Shown: positions 24,655 to 33,782, numbered from the stretch's first letter. The stretch: DNA of 39,662 bases from Actinomycetes bacterium (GCA_021794655.1 JAJYQJ010000147.1:1-39662); one strand, 5' to 3'. The notes: a model not told the origin generated them from the letters alone. Numbers and translations are program-made.

Positions 24655-25656
24655 ATGTCTCGTGATCTTGCTATCGACCTTGGAACTGCGAACACCCTCG
24701 TCTACGCGCAGGGTCGCGGCATCGTCTTCAACGAGCCGACCGTCATCGCGCTCAACACCCGTACCCGCGAGGTCCTCGCGATGGGGGACGAGGCGTGGAA
24801 CATGATCGGGCGGACGCCGAGTTACATCGTCGCGGTCAGACCGATCCGCCAAGGAGCGATCACTGACTTCGAGATAACCGAACGGATGCTCCAGGTGCTC
24901 TTGAAGAGAGTCGGCGTCGGCAAGCTGAACCGTCCGAGGGTGCTCATAAGCGTGCCGTCGGCGATCACGCGGATCGAAAGACGGGCGGTCAAACAAGCGG
25001 CGCGGCGTGCCGGTGCGTCGTCGTGCTACTTGATAGAACAGCCGATGGCGGCCGCGATTGGAGTGGGTCTCCCGGTCGCTGAACCGATGGGGTCGATGGT
25101 CGTTGACATCGGGGGGGGAACGTCTGAGATGGCGGTGATATCACTCGGTGGTGTCGTCTCGCTGCGCGCGATTCGATGCGGAGGGTTCGATCTGGATGCG
25201 TCGATTCAAACCTACGTCCGCAGACGTCACGGTGTCGCGATCGGAGAGAGAACTGCGGAGGCGGTCAAGCTCGCGATCGGATCGGCGGAAGTCTTCGAGG
25301 GAGAACAAGACGTCGAGATCAGAGGTCGTGAGGTCGCGACCGGAGTGCCGCGAACCGTCATCCTCAAGCCGTCTGAGGTGCGCGACGCGATCGAAGACGA
25401 CGTCGAGCAGATCTTGACGACCGCAACGAAGTGCCTCGGGGAGGCTCCTCCGGAGCTGGCCCAAGACATCATCTTCCAGGGCGTCCATCTCGTCGGAGGC
25501 GGATCACTGCTTCGCGGAATTGCGGGCAGGTTGGCCGAGAGTACGGCGGTGCCGGTGAACGTGGTCGACGCGCCTTTAGAGTGCGTCGCGATCGGGGCCG
25601 GTCAGTGTCTCGAGTACTTCGACAAGCACGCGAAGTTGTTCGCGACCGACACCTGA
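24655..25656 (+). CDS. mreB: MreB/Mbl rod-shape actin-like protein
   Basis: The 333-residue protein opens SRDLAIDLGTANTLVYAQGRGIVFNEPTVIAL (phosphate 1 motif) and carries RPRVLISVPSAIT, IEQPMAAAIGVGLPV, VVDIGGGTSEMAVISLGG (phosphate 2), and GVHLVGGGSLLRGI. MreB forms membrane-bound filaments that guide cell-wall synthesis. Neither mreC, mreD nor rodA is adjacent, which is unusual; the neighbours are protease-like proteins. The ATG at 24655 fits the family start, and 24646 is an alternative. The much longer upstream open frame is the shadow of the divergent HtrA-like gene. Confidence 0.9.
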   Translation: MSRDLAIDLGTANTLVYAQGRGIVFNEPTVIALNTRTREVLAMGDEAWNMIGRTPSYIVAVRPIRQGAITDFEITERMLQVLLKRVGVGKLNRPRVLISVPSAITRIERRAVKQAARRAGASSCYLIEQPMAAAIGVGLPVAEPMGSMVVDIGGGTSEMAVISLGGVVSLRAIRCGGFDLDASIQTYVRRRHGVAIGERTAEAVKLAIGSAEVFEGEQDVEIRGREVATGVPRTVILKPSEVRDAIEDDVEQILTTATKCLGEAPPELAQDIIFQGVHLVGGGSLLRGIAGRLAESTAVPVNVVDAPLECVAIGAGQCLEYFDKHAKLFATDT

Positions 25657-25664
25657 GGTCGACG

Positions 25665-25682
25665 GGCCGCTTCGAAGCGGCC
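25665..25682. terminator. Palindromic hairpin between convergent genes
   Basis: An 18-bp perfect palindrome (GGCCGCTTCGAAGCGGCC) sits between the mreB stop and the stop of the HEAT-repeat gene. It can form a 7-bp GC-rich stem with a TCGA loop on either strand, as expected of a shared bidirectional terminator. No long T-run follows. Confidence 0.6.
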
Positions 25683-25687
25683 GTGCT

Positions 25688-26344
25688 TCACTCGCCCAAG
25701 AGGATCTCCGCGGACTGTCTTACCTGCCAATCCCTGTCGTCGAGGCTCCGGCGGATCGCGGCGTCTGCCTCGTTAGAGTCGAAGCCCGCGAGTGCGACGA
25801 CGGCTCTTCGTCTGACCGCCGGCTTCTCAGAGAGTCCCTCGATGACCGTCGGGAGCCCCCTCGGGTCTCCGATCGCACCGAGGGCGGCGATTGCTGCCTC
25901 CTTGCACCTTGGGTCCGGGTGCGACGAAGCGAGCGAGGCTAACGGCGAAACGGCGGTCGCGTCACGGTGCTCGCCGAGTGCCCAGCACGCAGATTCGACG
26001 ACGAGAGGGTCTGGGTCCTCTAAGAGCCGGTGCAGAGCGCTCGTCAACGGAGAGCTGGACGCTGAACCGTAACGCGACGCGACGTCGCACGCCCGCCTCC
26101 GGACGGCCGGAGCGATATCTTCGAGACCGGCGAGGAGATCTCGAGTGTGGATACTGCCGATTCTGTCCAGCGCGCCGAGAGCTCTCGCTCTGACGCGGGG
26201 GTCTGGGTCATCGAGTATCTGCCTCGCTTTGTTGTCGTCGCCTTGGTAACCGGCGAGGATCGCGTCTAACATTTTGTCCCTCTCACGCGAGACGATCGGG
26301 CCGACCCCAGCTGGGTCCGGTTTCGTGGAAGGATTTCGGGGCAC
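25688..26344 (-). CDS. HEAT-repeat protein
   Basis: The 218-residue soluble protein consists of about five HEAT/PBS-lyase-like helical repeats: DPDPRVRARALGALDRIG, EDIAPAVRRRACDVASRYG, DPDPLVVESACWALGEHRD, HPDPRCKEAAIAALGAIGD, and KPAVRRRAVVALAGFDSN. Such repeats usually serve protein binding. There is no catalytic lyase partner. Its GTG start lies 11 bases from the start of the divergent PDZ-Lon gene, so the two share a promoter region. Confidence 0.8.
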   Translation of the reverse strand: MPRNPSTKPDPAGVGPIVSRERDKMLDAILAGYQGDDNKARQILDDPDPRVRARALGALDRIGSIHTRDLLAGLEDIAPAVRRRACDVASRYGSASSSPLTSALHRLLEDPDPLVVESACWALGEHRDATAVSPLASLASSHPDPRCKEAAIAALGAIGDPRGLPTVIEGLSEKPAVRRRAVVALAGFDSNEADAAIRRSLDDRDWQVRQSAEILLGE

Positions 26345-26355
26345 CTACTCAGACT

Positions 26356-27474
26356 ATGACCAATAACCCGCCGGACAACAACGCAGACGTCAAAGAACCT
26401 GGGAAGCGCCGCTCGAAGAAGGTCTCGATATTCGTAGTGATCCTGATCGTCGTCCTCGCAGCGGTCGTGATCTCAAGCCACATCCAGTTGAACTACTACT
26501 CGATCACGCCGGGCGACGCGCAGCCGGTCGGTCCGTTGATAACCGTTCCGGCAAAGGACTCACATAAAATTCGAGGAAAAGTGCTGTTGACTGACGTGTT
26601 CGTATCACAGCTCACCGTATTGCAGATGATCCCGACTCTTCTGTCGTCGAACGCCCAGGTCGTCTCGGGCGCCGAGCTACTTGGACCCTACACGCCGCCG
26701 GATCAGCTCAGCGCGCAAGGATATGTCGAGATGGCCCAGTCCCAAGCCGCCGCGAAGGCAGCGGCGCTCTCGCATCTCGGCTACCCGGTCTCCGAGACGA
26801 ACGTCGGCGCTCTCGTGTTCGCGACGGTCCCAGGTGCGCCCGCGTCGTCGGTTCTCCGGGTTGGCGAGATCGTAAAGGCGGTCGGGTCTACCCCGATCGC
26901 GACGGCGTGTGATTTTATAAGAGCGGTTCACTCCGACCCACCGGGAAGCACGATCAAGCTCTCAGTCGAGCAGTCGACCGCGACGTCGGCAGGGGTTATC
27001 GCCCCCGGGAAGGTGGTGGTAACGACCGTCCGTCTCGCGAGGCGCCCGCCTTCTCTGCCGAGCGTGACCGGTTGTTCGGGAGTGTCCGGCCCGTCGGCGG
27101 GGTATCTCGGCGTGACGATACAGACCCAGCAGTCGTTTACGTATCCGATTCCGGTGAGCATCGCGACGAGCGACATCGGGGGTCCTTCGGCCGGACTCGC
27201 GATGACGCTCGGGATCATGGACAAGCTTTCGTCGGGCAACTTGACACGCGGGCGGGTCGTCGCGGCGACGGGTACGATAGATCCGGCCGGCAACGTCGGT
27301 GACGTCGGCGGGGTCGCGCAAAAGACGATCGCGGTCGAGCGTGCCGGTGCGACGGTCTTCTTGGTCCCACCACAAGAGTACAGAGCGGCGATGTCCAAGG
27401 ACAACCGGACCCTTCATATATACCCGGTATCGACGTTGGATCAGGCACTCAAGATCCTGAAACATCTCGGCTAG
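26356..27474 (+). CDS. Membrane-anchored PDZ-Lon (S16) protease, YlbL type
   Basis: The 372-residue protein has an N-terminal TM helix (about 23-42), a degenerate PDZ domain (about 150-230, VFATVPGAPASSVLRVGEIVKAVGSTPI) and a Lon-type protease domain. The Ser-Lys dyad is visible: S278 in GGPSAGLAMTLGIMD and K323 in VGGVAQKTIAVERAGA. The protease domain should lie outside the membrane. Unlike the HtrA-like neighbour, this one keeps its catalytic residues. ATP-binding Lon domains are absent, as is normal for this family. Confidence 0.88.
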   Translation: MTNNPPDNNADVKEPGKRRSKKVSIFVVILIVVLAAVVISSHIQLNYYSITPGDAQPVGPLITVPAKDSHKIRGKVLLTDVFVSQLTVLQMIPTLLSSNAQVVSGAELLGPYTPPDQLSAQGYVEMAQSQAAAKAAALSHLGYPVSETNVGALVFATVPGAPASSVLRVGEIVKAVGSTPIATACDFIRAVHSDPPGSTIKLSVEQSTATSAGVIAPGKVVVTTVRLARRPPSLPSVTGCSGVSGPSAGYLGVTIQTQQSFTYPIPVSIATSDIGGPSAGLAMTLGIMDKLSSGNLTRGRVVAATGTIDPAGNVGDVGGVAQKTIAVERAGATVFLVPPQEYRAAMSKDNRTLHIYPVSTLDQALKILKHLG

Positions 27475-27566
27475 AGCGAGCAGTTGAAGGGACCCGCCTG
27501 CGACTCGAAGCACATAATCGAGATAAACCACACCGGAGGTCGGTTAAGTCGTAGGCTCTTAACCGT

Positions 27567-29363
27567 ATGCCCGAAGATCGACGTTCCATCTCGCCATCTA
27601 GAATCGCCGCCGTAGACGTCACCCGTCGAAGCTTTACGGTCGTTCGCCGGGGTTTTGACGAGAAAGAAGTCAAGTCGTTCCTCGACACCGTCGAGCGCGA
27701 GGTCCACCGGCTGGAAGAGCGCGAGCAGGAGCTGATCGCAAAGATCGACGAACTTGAAGAGCGGGTGCGTAACCCCGAGATCGACGAGGCGACGCTGTCG
27801 AGCGCGCTCGGCCACTACAGCGGCCAGGTACTGAGGAACGCTCACGAGGAGGCGGCGCGCGTCCTGCGTGAAGCCGAGGAGGCGGCCGCGGCCCTCATCC
27901 GTGAAGCCCAGGAGCAGGCGAACGAGACTCAGATCAGGGCGGAGTCGGCGGCGGCCGAGAAGGTCGCCGCAGCAGACCTGATGGCCGCGTCGGCCACCCG
28001 GGAGACGTCAGAGGAAGTCGCGGCGATGCGAGACGCTGCCCGGGTAGAGCGCGAGACGATCCTCGAGCAGGCGAGAGATCAGGGCAAAGAGATGGTCGAA
28101 CAGGCGAGGGACGCGCGCAAACGTGTGATGGCGGACATGGCGGAGCGCAGGCGAGCTCTACAACTCCAAATCGAGCAGTTTCGAGCGGCGAGGGACGAGC
28201 TCGCGGCGGCCGTCATGGGGGTCCGAGACACCGTAGATCAAGTCGTGAACGATCTCGTCCACACCGACGAGCAGGCTAGAGAGGCCGCTCGCCAGGCCGC
28301 GTTGCGTCCGGTCGACGTCGAAGAAGTGGCGCCGTTGGACGTGCCCTACGACCTAGAGATTGCGGAGGCGACAGACGGCTCGCCGACCTTCTCGGAGACA
28401 AACGATATAGAGCTGCCCACGGTCGAGCGGTCCGCGACGCACGAACGCGAACCGCTCACCGATACAGACGTCGGCACAGATCCGGGCGCAGATCCGGGCG
28501 CAGGTGCCGGCACGGACGCAGAGTTGCCGTCGGTTGAACAGCTTTTTGCCCGCATCAGATCTGGGAGTCCGGATCCAGTCGAGGTCGCCGAAGATGTCGA
28601 GGAGGAGGAAGTAGAAGTAGCGATCGCCGGGGATCTAAAGGAGGGGGATGGAGCCGGCGAGTCGGGAGTGGATCTCGGGGCGGGCCAGCTCTTGGCCGGC
28701 CGCCGGTCGGCGCTCGTCGACCCGATCGTCCAGAAGTTGGCGCGGCGACTGAAGCGGGTACTCCAAGACGACCAGAACGCGTTGTTAGATCGGATACGGA
28801 GTGGGTCGTTCGACAGCGAGGAGTTCGCTTCGCTGGAGCCCGAACAGCGACTCAAGTACGTAGAGGCGTCGGCTAAACACCTTTGTGACGCGTTCGTCGC
28901 GGGCGTCGAGTTTACCCGTGACGTCGGCGCCGCGAGGCGAGGGAGCGACGGACCTGGGGCCGGCGCCGCTGAGAAGGCGTCGGCGCCGATGGCCGAAGAG
29001 TTCGCGGCCCAACTCGTCACCCAGCTTCGCAGGCGTATCTTCGAGACCGATGGATCAACTGCGGGCTCCACGGGGGACGAGACGGCAGAACGGGTTGGGG
29101 CGGCCTATCGGGAGCTGAGAGGAGAACGAGTCGAGCGGCTCGCCGGAGACTTCGTGCTCGGAGCGTTCTCGAGTGGAGTCCTCGCGGCGAGCGAGGGTGG
29201 CGGGGTACGTTGGCAGCCGACCGGCGAGGCGACGCCGTGTCCGGACTGCGACGACAACTCGTTGGCGGACCTCGTGAAACCAGGTGGCGAGTTCCCGACC
29301 GGGCACCGGCACCCGCCCGCGCATCCAGGTTGCCGGTGCTTGCTCGCTCCGGCCCCCTTATGA
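27567..29363 (+). CDS. DivIVA-domain protein with C-terminal Cys/His module
   Basis: The 598-residue protein starts with a DivIVA domain (VTRRSFTVVRRGFDEKEVKSFLDTVEREV, about 18-46) followed by a long coiled coil (to about residue 260; ALIREAQEQANETQ, REAEEAAA). Next is an acidic Gly/Asp-rich linker with short repeats (TDPGADPGAGAGTD), and a helical domain (about 390-540). The end is CPDC (558-561), GEFPTGHRHPPAHPGCRC (H580, H582, H586, C589, C591). That last block resembles the C-terminal motif of Mu gpF-like phage head proteins and could bind zinc. DivIVA proteins mark curved membranes and poles and direct cell-wall growth. The first half is secure; the role of the C-terminal part is unknown. 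Confidence 0.85.
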   Translation: MPEDRRSISPSRIAAVDVTRRSFTVVRRGFDEKEVKSFLDTVEREVHRLEEREQELIAKIDELEERVRNPEIDEATLSSALGHYSGQVLRNAHEEAARVLREAEEAAAALIREAQEQANETQIRAESAAAEKVAAADLMAASATRETSEEVAAMRDAARVERETILEQARDQGKEMVEQARDARKRVMADMAERRRALQLQIEQFRAARDELAAAVMGVRDTVDQVVNDLVHTDEQAREAARQAALRPVDVEEVAPLDVPYDLEIAEATDGSPTFSETNDIELPTVERSATHEREPLTDTDVGTDPGADPGAGAGTDAELPSVEQLFARIRSGSPDPVEVAEDVEEEEVEVAIAGDLKEGDGAGESGVDLGAGQLLAGRRSALVDPIVQKLARRLKRVLQDDQNALLDRIRSGSFDSEEFASLEPEQRLKYVEASAKHLCDAFVAGVEFTRDVGAARRGSDGPGAGAAEKASAPMAEEFAAQLVTQLRRRIFETDGSTAGSTGDETAERVGAAYRELRGERVERLAGDFVLGAFSSGVLAASEGGGVRWQPTGEATPCPDCDDNSLADLVKPGGEFPTGHRHPPAHPGCRCLLAPAPL

Positions 29364-29469
29364 GCGTACGGCTCTCGTTGTCTCGCCCACGGGCTCTCCG
29401 AGGGTGTCACCCCGGGTGAAATCTCAGGGTGATGTCGCGATGAGGGTCCAGGGGACGTAGGCTCGCTCC

Positions 29470-32400
29470 GTGCGAAGTACCGGTGACATCTCATCCCCGA
29501 GACCGCCGCGCGCGCGCCGACCTGCTTCGGGTGGTTCGACCGGGCGTAACCGGCGTCGCTGGTGGCTGATCGGTGGCGTCGTCGTCGTAATCTTTCTCTT
29601 CGCGTCGCTAAAGTCACTCGCGACGCTGTACACCGACAACCTTTGGTTTTCATCGGTCCACCAGCATGCGGTCTGGTCGACGCTCCTCGCTATAAAAGTG
29701 GGGCTATTCGCGAGCTTCGGAGCTGCGTTTTTTATCGTCCTTCTCGTGAATCTGATTGTCTGCGATCGGATAAGCGGGGGTCCAGATAGCTTCGATCCAG
29801 AAGATGAGTTAGTCGTTCGTTACCAGCAGGGCGTTCGACCCTACGCGGGCCGGGTCTACGGTGCGGTCTCGCTCGTTGTCGCGCTCATTGCGGCGTCGGG
29901 GAGTATCGGGCAGTGGAACAACTGGATCCTTTTCAGCCGCGGAGTACCGTTTGGATCCGTCGATCCCCAGTTCCATTGGAACGTCGGATTCTTCGTATTC
30001 AAGCTGCCGTTCTTGATGTTCATCGTGGACTGGTCGATTGCGTCGTTGGTAGCGATCTTGGTGATAACCGCGGTGTTCCACTATCTAAACGGTGGGATTC
30101 GTGCGCAACGGATTGCACCGCGGGTCCGCCCCGCGGTCAAAGCTCACCTCTCCGTCTTGCTCGCGCTGATCGCGTTGCTAAAGGCCGCCGGTTACTTCCT
30201 GCAGCGCTTCCAACTCGACGTCTCTGGCCAAGGAGTCGTCAACGGGGCCGGCTACACCGATGTTCACGCCCGGCTTCCCGCCCTCGAGTTGCTCATCTGG
30301 ATCTCGATCGCGGCGGCGGCGGTTCTCTTGTGGAACATCCGCCGTCAGGGTTGGACGCTGCCGGTTCTAGCGGTAGGCGTCTGGGCGTTCGTCGCACTCG
30401 TCGTCGGCGTCATATACCCGGCACTCCTCCAAGTCCTAAAGGTTAACCCCGCGCAGAGCAGTCTCGAAATCCCCTACATCAAGCGAAATATTCAAGCTAC
30501 CCGCGCGGCCTACGGGCTGAGCCACGTCACCGTTTCGAACTTCGCCGGTGCGAGCAGTGTTAACCCGTCGTCCGTCGCGGCGAGCGCGCCGACGCTCGCG
30601 AGTGTGAGGCTTTGGGACCCGAACCCTCAGATCTCGTTGCAGACTTTCCAGAAGCTCCAGGGCTTCAAGTCCTACTACGTCTTCCAGTCGACCGGGGTCG
30701 ATCGGTACCCGATCAACGGTCAGATGACCCCCGTCGTCGTCGGGGTACGCCAGATAAACCCGGCGAACCTACCGTCTTCGTCTTGGGTGAACACCCATCT
30801 GCAGTACACGCACGGCGAGGGCCTCGCGATGGCGCTCGCAAACCAGTCACTTGCCAACGGTAATCCCAATTTCGCGATTCAAAACGTCCCACCTACCTCT
30901 TCGAACGGGCTTCCCGCTATAACCCAGCCAAACGTCTACTTCGGACTCAACGACCCAGGTTATGTCGTCGCGAACACCGCTCAACCCGAGTACGACTTCC
31001 AGCTACCAAACGGCACGAACGCCGAGACCCACTACCGGGCCAACGGCGGGGTTCGAATGGGCTCGTTTCTCACGAGGGCAGCCTTCGCGGTGAGGCTCGG
31101 GGACTTCAACTTGTTGATCTCGAACCTCATAACGTCGCACTCTAGGATCATTTTTGTGAGAGACGTCCAACAGATGGTTCAAAAGGCGGCACCGTTCCTC
31201 TCGGTCGGTTCTCATCCCTACGCCGTCGTCAACAACGGACACATCGACTGGATCATCAACGGCTACGTAACGTCGAGCCAGTACCCGTACTCAGAGAACG
31301 TATCGAACATTAACGTCCCACCCGGGAGCGGGCTACCGGGAAGCTATAACTACGTACGCAACTCCGTAAAGGTAGTCATCAACTCCTACACCGGGGCAAT
31401 GACGTTCTACGCGATGGGAAACAATCCCATCTTGCGCACCTACGAGCGCGAGTTTCCCCAGATGTTCACACCGGAGTCTCGGATGAGCCAGAACTTGCGC
31501 AACCATCTGCGATACCCAGAGGACATGTTCTCCGCTCAAGCAGGAATGCTCGGGAAGTACCACATCACGAATCCGACAGCGTTTTATACGGCAGGTAACG
31601 CCTGGGACGTCTCCCCGAGCGTCGGCGTCGGAGCGCCATCACAGTCTCTGTCGGTGACCCAGACGACCAACGCCCAAGGACAGGTTGTGTCTTCCTCGCT
31701 CCAACCGATGACCCCGATCTACCAGGTCCTCCAACGGCCCGGCAGCCAGAACCTGTCGTTTACACTCTCCGACGCCTACGTCTCGATCTCCCAGGGAACC
31801 CAGGGATCTCAGGGCAACCAGAACCTGACGGCGTTCGTAATCGCGGACTCGAACCCTAACCACTACGGGCAGATCACCTTGTACCAGACTCCAAACGGCC
31901 AATCAGTTGTCGGCCCCGCCCAGGCGAACTCCGAGATTCTCTCGTCGAGCAAGGTTTCGTCCGCGATAACCTTGCTCGACCAACACGGCTCCAGTGTCTT
32001 GCTAGGTAACATACTGTTGATCCCGGTGGGTCAGTCCATCCTCTACGTTCGCCCGCTCTATGTGACCTCGACCAGCAATCCGTTGCCACAGCTACGCGAC
32101 GTCATCGCGGTGTTCGGCCAGCACGTCGCGATCGAACCGTCACTTAGCGTCGCATTAGGTGACGTACTCGGCACTCCGGTCTCGGGAGCCGCCGGTGTCC
32201 AACCAGGGACGAGCGGTACGTCTTCTCCGGGGACCAGTGGAGTGAGTAGCGCGTTATCGGCCAAGATAAAGAGCTACCTGGACGCGGCGGCGTCTGACTA
32301 CGCTCAAGCACAGGCAGACTTGAAGGCGGGCAACCTGGGCGCCTACCAGACAGACGTCGCGAACATGGACGCCGCGATCCAAGCAGCCCAACAGCTCTTG

Positions 32401-32556
32401 GCGTCTGCTGGCGCCTCGCCGCCGGGGTCTTCTGGGTCTGGCTCTTCTGGATCGGGTTCGTCTGGGTCTGGGTCCGCTACGCCTCACAAGACGTCGACTT
32501 CACATAGCTCGACGACCCAGTCGCGCGGGGCAACGACTACGACGGCTCCTGCTTAG
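29470..32556 (+). CDS. UPF0182-family membrane protein
   Basis: The 1028-residue protein belongs to UPF0182, large integral membrane proteins common in actinobacteria. The N-terminal third carries about seven TM helices (for instance WWLIGGVVVVIFLFASL, LLAIKVGLFASFGAAFFIVLL, LLALIALLKAAGYFL, VLAVGVWAFVALVVGVIYPALL). The rest is a large exported domain (YIKRNIQATRAAYGL, MTPVVVGVRQINPANLPSSSWVNTHLQYTHGEGLAMA). It ends in a low-complexity Gly/Ser then Ser/Thr tail. Function is unknown. It starts at GTG, 106 bases after the divIVA-like gene. Confidence 0.9.
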   Translation: MRSTGDISSPRPPRARRPASGGSTGRNRRRWWLIGGVVVVIFLFASLKSLATLYTDNLWFSSVHQHAVWSTLLAIKVGLFASFGAAFFIVLLVNLIVCDRISGGPDSFDPEDELVVRYQQGVRPYAGRVYGAVSLVVALIAASGSIGQWNNWILFSRGVPFGSVDPQFHWNVGFFVFKLPFLMFIVDWSIASLVAILVITAVFHYLNGGIRAQRIAPRVRPAVKAHLSVLLALIALLKAAGYFLQRFQLDVSGQGVVNGAGYTDVHARLPALELLIWISIAAAAVLLWNIRRQGWTLPVLAVGVWAFVALVVGVIYPALLQVLKVNPAQSSLEIPYIKRNIQATRAAYGLSHVTVSNFAGASSVNPSSVAASAPTLASVRLWDPNPQISLQTFQKLQGFKSYYVFQSTGVDRYPINGQMTPVVVGVRQINPANLPSSSWVNTHLQYTHGEGLAMALANQSLANGNPNFAIQNVPPTSSNGLPAITQPNVYFGLNDPGYVVANTAQPEYDFQLPNGTNAETHYRANGGVRMGSFLTRAAFAVRLGDFNLLISNLITSHSRIIFVRDVQQMVQKAAPFLSVGSHPYAVVNNGHIDWIINGYVTSSQYPYSENVSNINVPPGSGLPGSYNYVRNSVKVVINSYTGAMTFYAMGNNPILRTYEREFPQMFTPESRMSQNLRNHLRYPEDMFSAQAGMLGKYHITNPTAFYTAGNAWDVSPSVGVGAPSQSLSVTQTTNAQGQVVSSSLQPMTPIYQVLQRPGSQNLSFTLSDAYVSISQGTQGSQGNQNLTAFVIADSNPNHYGQITLYQTPNGQSVVGPAQANSEILSSSKVSSAITLLDQHGSSVLLGNILLIPVGQSILYVRPLYVTSTSNPLPQLRDVIAVFGQHVAIEPSLSVALGDVLGTPVSGAAGVQPGTSGTSSPGTSGVSSALSAKIKSYLDAAASDYAQAQADLKAGNLGAYQTDVANMDAAIQAAQQLLASAGASPPGSSGSGSSGSGSSGSGSATPHKTSTSHSSTTQSRGATTTTAPA
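32425..32476 (+). repeat. Gly-Ser coding repeat near the UPF0182 C-terminus
   Basis: The DNA repeats TCTGG-type units and encodes about three rounds of GSSGS. It lies in the disordered tail of the UPF0182 protein and may vary in length between strains. Confidence 0.7.
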
Positions 32557-32654
32557 CGGCCGTCGGTAGTACACAAAGTACTTGTTTCAGTGATCGGTCG
32601 ATAGACTCTCTTGGCATCATGAAACGACGCGACGAGACGCGGAAGGAGTGATCG

Positions 32655-33059
32655 TTGAGCGAAGACTCCCCGTCGCAGGTAATCGATGCGATGTTAACCA
32701 ACCTCGACGACTGGCGAGGGTCAGCGCTTTCGAGGCTCCGGGCGCTGATCAAGGAGGCATCCCCTGACGTCGTCGAGGAGCTGAAGTGGAAAAAACCTAC
32801 AAACCCGGCGGGTGTGCCGGTATGGTCGGATAACGGAATGATCTGTACCGGTGAGGTCTACAAGGACCACGTCAAGCTGACCTTCGCGAACGGCGCCTCG
32901 CTCGACGATCCAAACTGTTTGTTCAACTCCAGCCTCGGCGGCAACCAGCGTCGTGCGATCGACGTCTTCGAGAAAGACCAAGTCGACGCCGCCGCGTTCA
33001 GAGAGCTTGTTCGAGCGGCGGTGGCGCGTAACAAGGAAACGAGGCGTCGCCGCAACTAG
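32655..33059 (+). CDS. DUF1801-domain protein
   Basis: The 134-residue protein starts at TTG behind GGAAGGAG. It has LRALIKEASPDVVEELKWKKPTNPAGVPVWSDNGMICTGEVYKDHVKLTFANGASLDDP, the pattern of DUF1801 (YdhG-like) proteins. These are small soluble proteins of unknown biochemical role. The gene stands alone between the UPF0182 gene and the initiator tRNA and is the last chromosomal-looking gene before the island. Confidence 0.8.
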   Translation: MSEDSPSQVIDAMLTNLDDWRGSALSRLRALIKEASPDVVEELKWKKPTNPAGVPVWSDNGMICTGEVYKDHVKLTFANGASLDDPNCLFNSSLGGNQRRAIDVFEKDQVDAAAFRELVRAAVARNKETRRRRN

Positions 33060-33122
33060 CTACCGACAGTACGCTCGTTTCCAGTGATCTGGCATGGACT
33101 TGAGGTGAGTGAGTGCGGACAC

Positions 33123-33152
33123 TTGGATTGATACGGCGATTCGTGATAACAT
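33123..33152 (+). promoter_or_regulatory. Likely promoter of the initiator tRNA gene
   Basis: TTGGAT and TAACAT are 18 bases apart and end 12 bases before the mature tRNA start. They are a reasonable -35/-10 pair for the housekeeping sigma factor. Confidence 0.4.
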
Positions 33153-33164
33153 GACAAGCGACGA

Positions 33165-33241
33165 CGCGGGGTGGAGCAGTCTGGAAGCTCGTCGGGCTCA
33201 TAACCCGAAGGTCGTTGGTTCAAATCCAACCCCCGCCACCA
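33165..33241 (+). tRNA. Initiator tRNA-fMet (CAT)
   Basis: The 77-base gene folds as a tRNA with acceptor stem GCGGGG/CCCCGC, anticodon loop CTCATAA and encoded CCA at 33239-33241. Two initiator features are visible: the first base cannot pair (C1 opposite C72), and the anticodon stem ends in three G-C pairs (GGG/CCC). Its 3' 45 bases are repeated exactly at 36517-36561, so the gene is also an integration site. Confidence 0.95.
33197..33241 (+). repeat. Putative attL within the tRNA-fMet 3' end
   Basis: This 45-bp segment, from the anticodon loop to the CCA end, is identical to 36517-36561 in the same orientation. Bases on both sides differ, so the repeat has sharp ends. This is the expected product of site-specific integration into a tRNA gene that restores the 3' end. 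Confidence 0.85.
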
Positions 33242-33256
33242 AAGAAATCGCAGGTC

Positions 33257-33282
33257 AGGGCCGGTCTTTCGGGATTGGCCCT
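33257..33282 (+). terminator. Hairpin after the tRNA gene
   Basis: AGGGCCGGTC and GGATTGGCCCT-type pairing gives a 10-bp stem (two G-U pairs) with a TTTCGG loop. It lies 15 bases after the tRNA 3' end, inside the putative element. Confidence 0.5.
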
Positions 33283-33298
33283 TCTGCTGCCCGAGAGG

Positions 33299-33320
33299 TC
33301 GTGGTCACAGATTGGTCACA
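33299..33320 (+). repeat. Arm-site-like repeat near attL
   Basis: A 22-bp sequence containing TCGTGGTC and GATTGGTCACA matches 36379-36400 with two differences, in the same orientation. It lies 57 bases inside the left att repeat. Paired repeats near att sites are typical arm-type binding sites of tyrosine integrases (inference). Confidence 0.5.
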
Positions 33321-33378
33321 ACAGTCGTGAGACATTGGGTCGACGCTCCTCCTGGACGACCGGCATCGGCGGGTCGGC

Positions 33379-33633
33379 ATGGCGCTCCTCGCTGTGAGCG
33401 ACGTTCAAGCGGCCCGCCCGTCCGCTCGCCCGATCCTCTTCGGGACGCAAGCGTGCCAGTCCAGCACCTGCATCCTCGTCTGGTACCGCCGCTGGGGGGC
33501 CACCAGCGCCACCGAACCCGAGCAACGCTCCCTTCGTACCATCGCTGCTGCGTGCAGCCGGTACGGGATTGTCTTGGACGATCACCTGGTGGTGGTCGGC
33601 AACGGCGGGTACGGCTCGTCCTTCGGCCTGTAA
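33379..33633 (+). pseudogene. Possible RadC/JAB-domain remnant
   Basis: The end of the 84-codon frame, EPEQRSLRTIAAACSRYGIVLDDHLVVVGNGGYGSSFGL, resembles the C-terminus of RadC/JAB-domain proteins (SPED-x-ALTRRL-x2-A-x3-LGI-x-VLDH-x-IVG-x2-GYVSF). The metal-binding HNHPSG motif that should precede it is not readable; the corresponding stretch is CILVWYRRWGATSAT. I take it as a decayed 3' fragment. RadC-like genes are common cargo of integrated elements. Confidence 0.35.
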
Positions 33634-33718
33634 CGAAATGGTCTGTTCCCAGCCGGGGACAGACCCTTCTCGTATCATTATGCTATGTGTCCTTCGATCT
33701 GTTTCTTCTGTCCTGTTG

Positions 33719-33745
33719 ACGTGCTGAAGTCCGCGTTCAGCACGC
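33719..33745 (+). promoter_or_regulatory. Inverted repeat, probable operator of the HTH-ImmA gene
   Basis: CGTGCTGAA (33720-33728) and TTCAGCACG (33736-33744) form a perfect 9-bp inverted repeat with a 7-bp spacer. It lies about 40 bases upstream of the proposed start of the XRE-ImmA/IrrE gene and downstream of a TATCAT/TATGCT-rich stretch. This is the position expected of an autorepressor operator. Confidence 0.55.
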
Positions 33746-33782
33746 TTTGGTGCGGGCAGTGACCGTCCAGGTTCCGCTCCGA

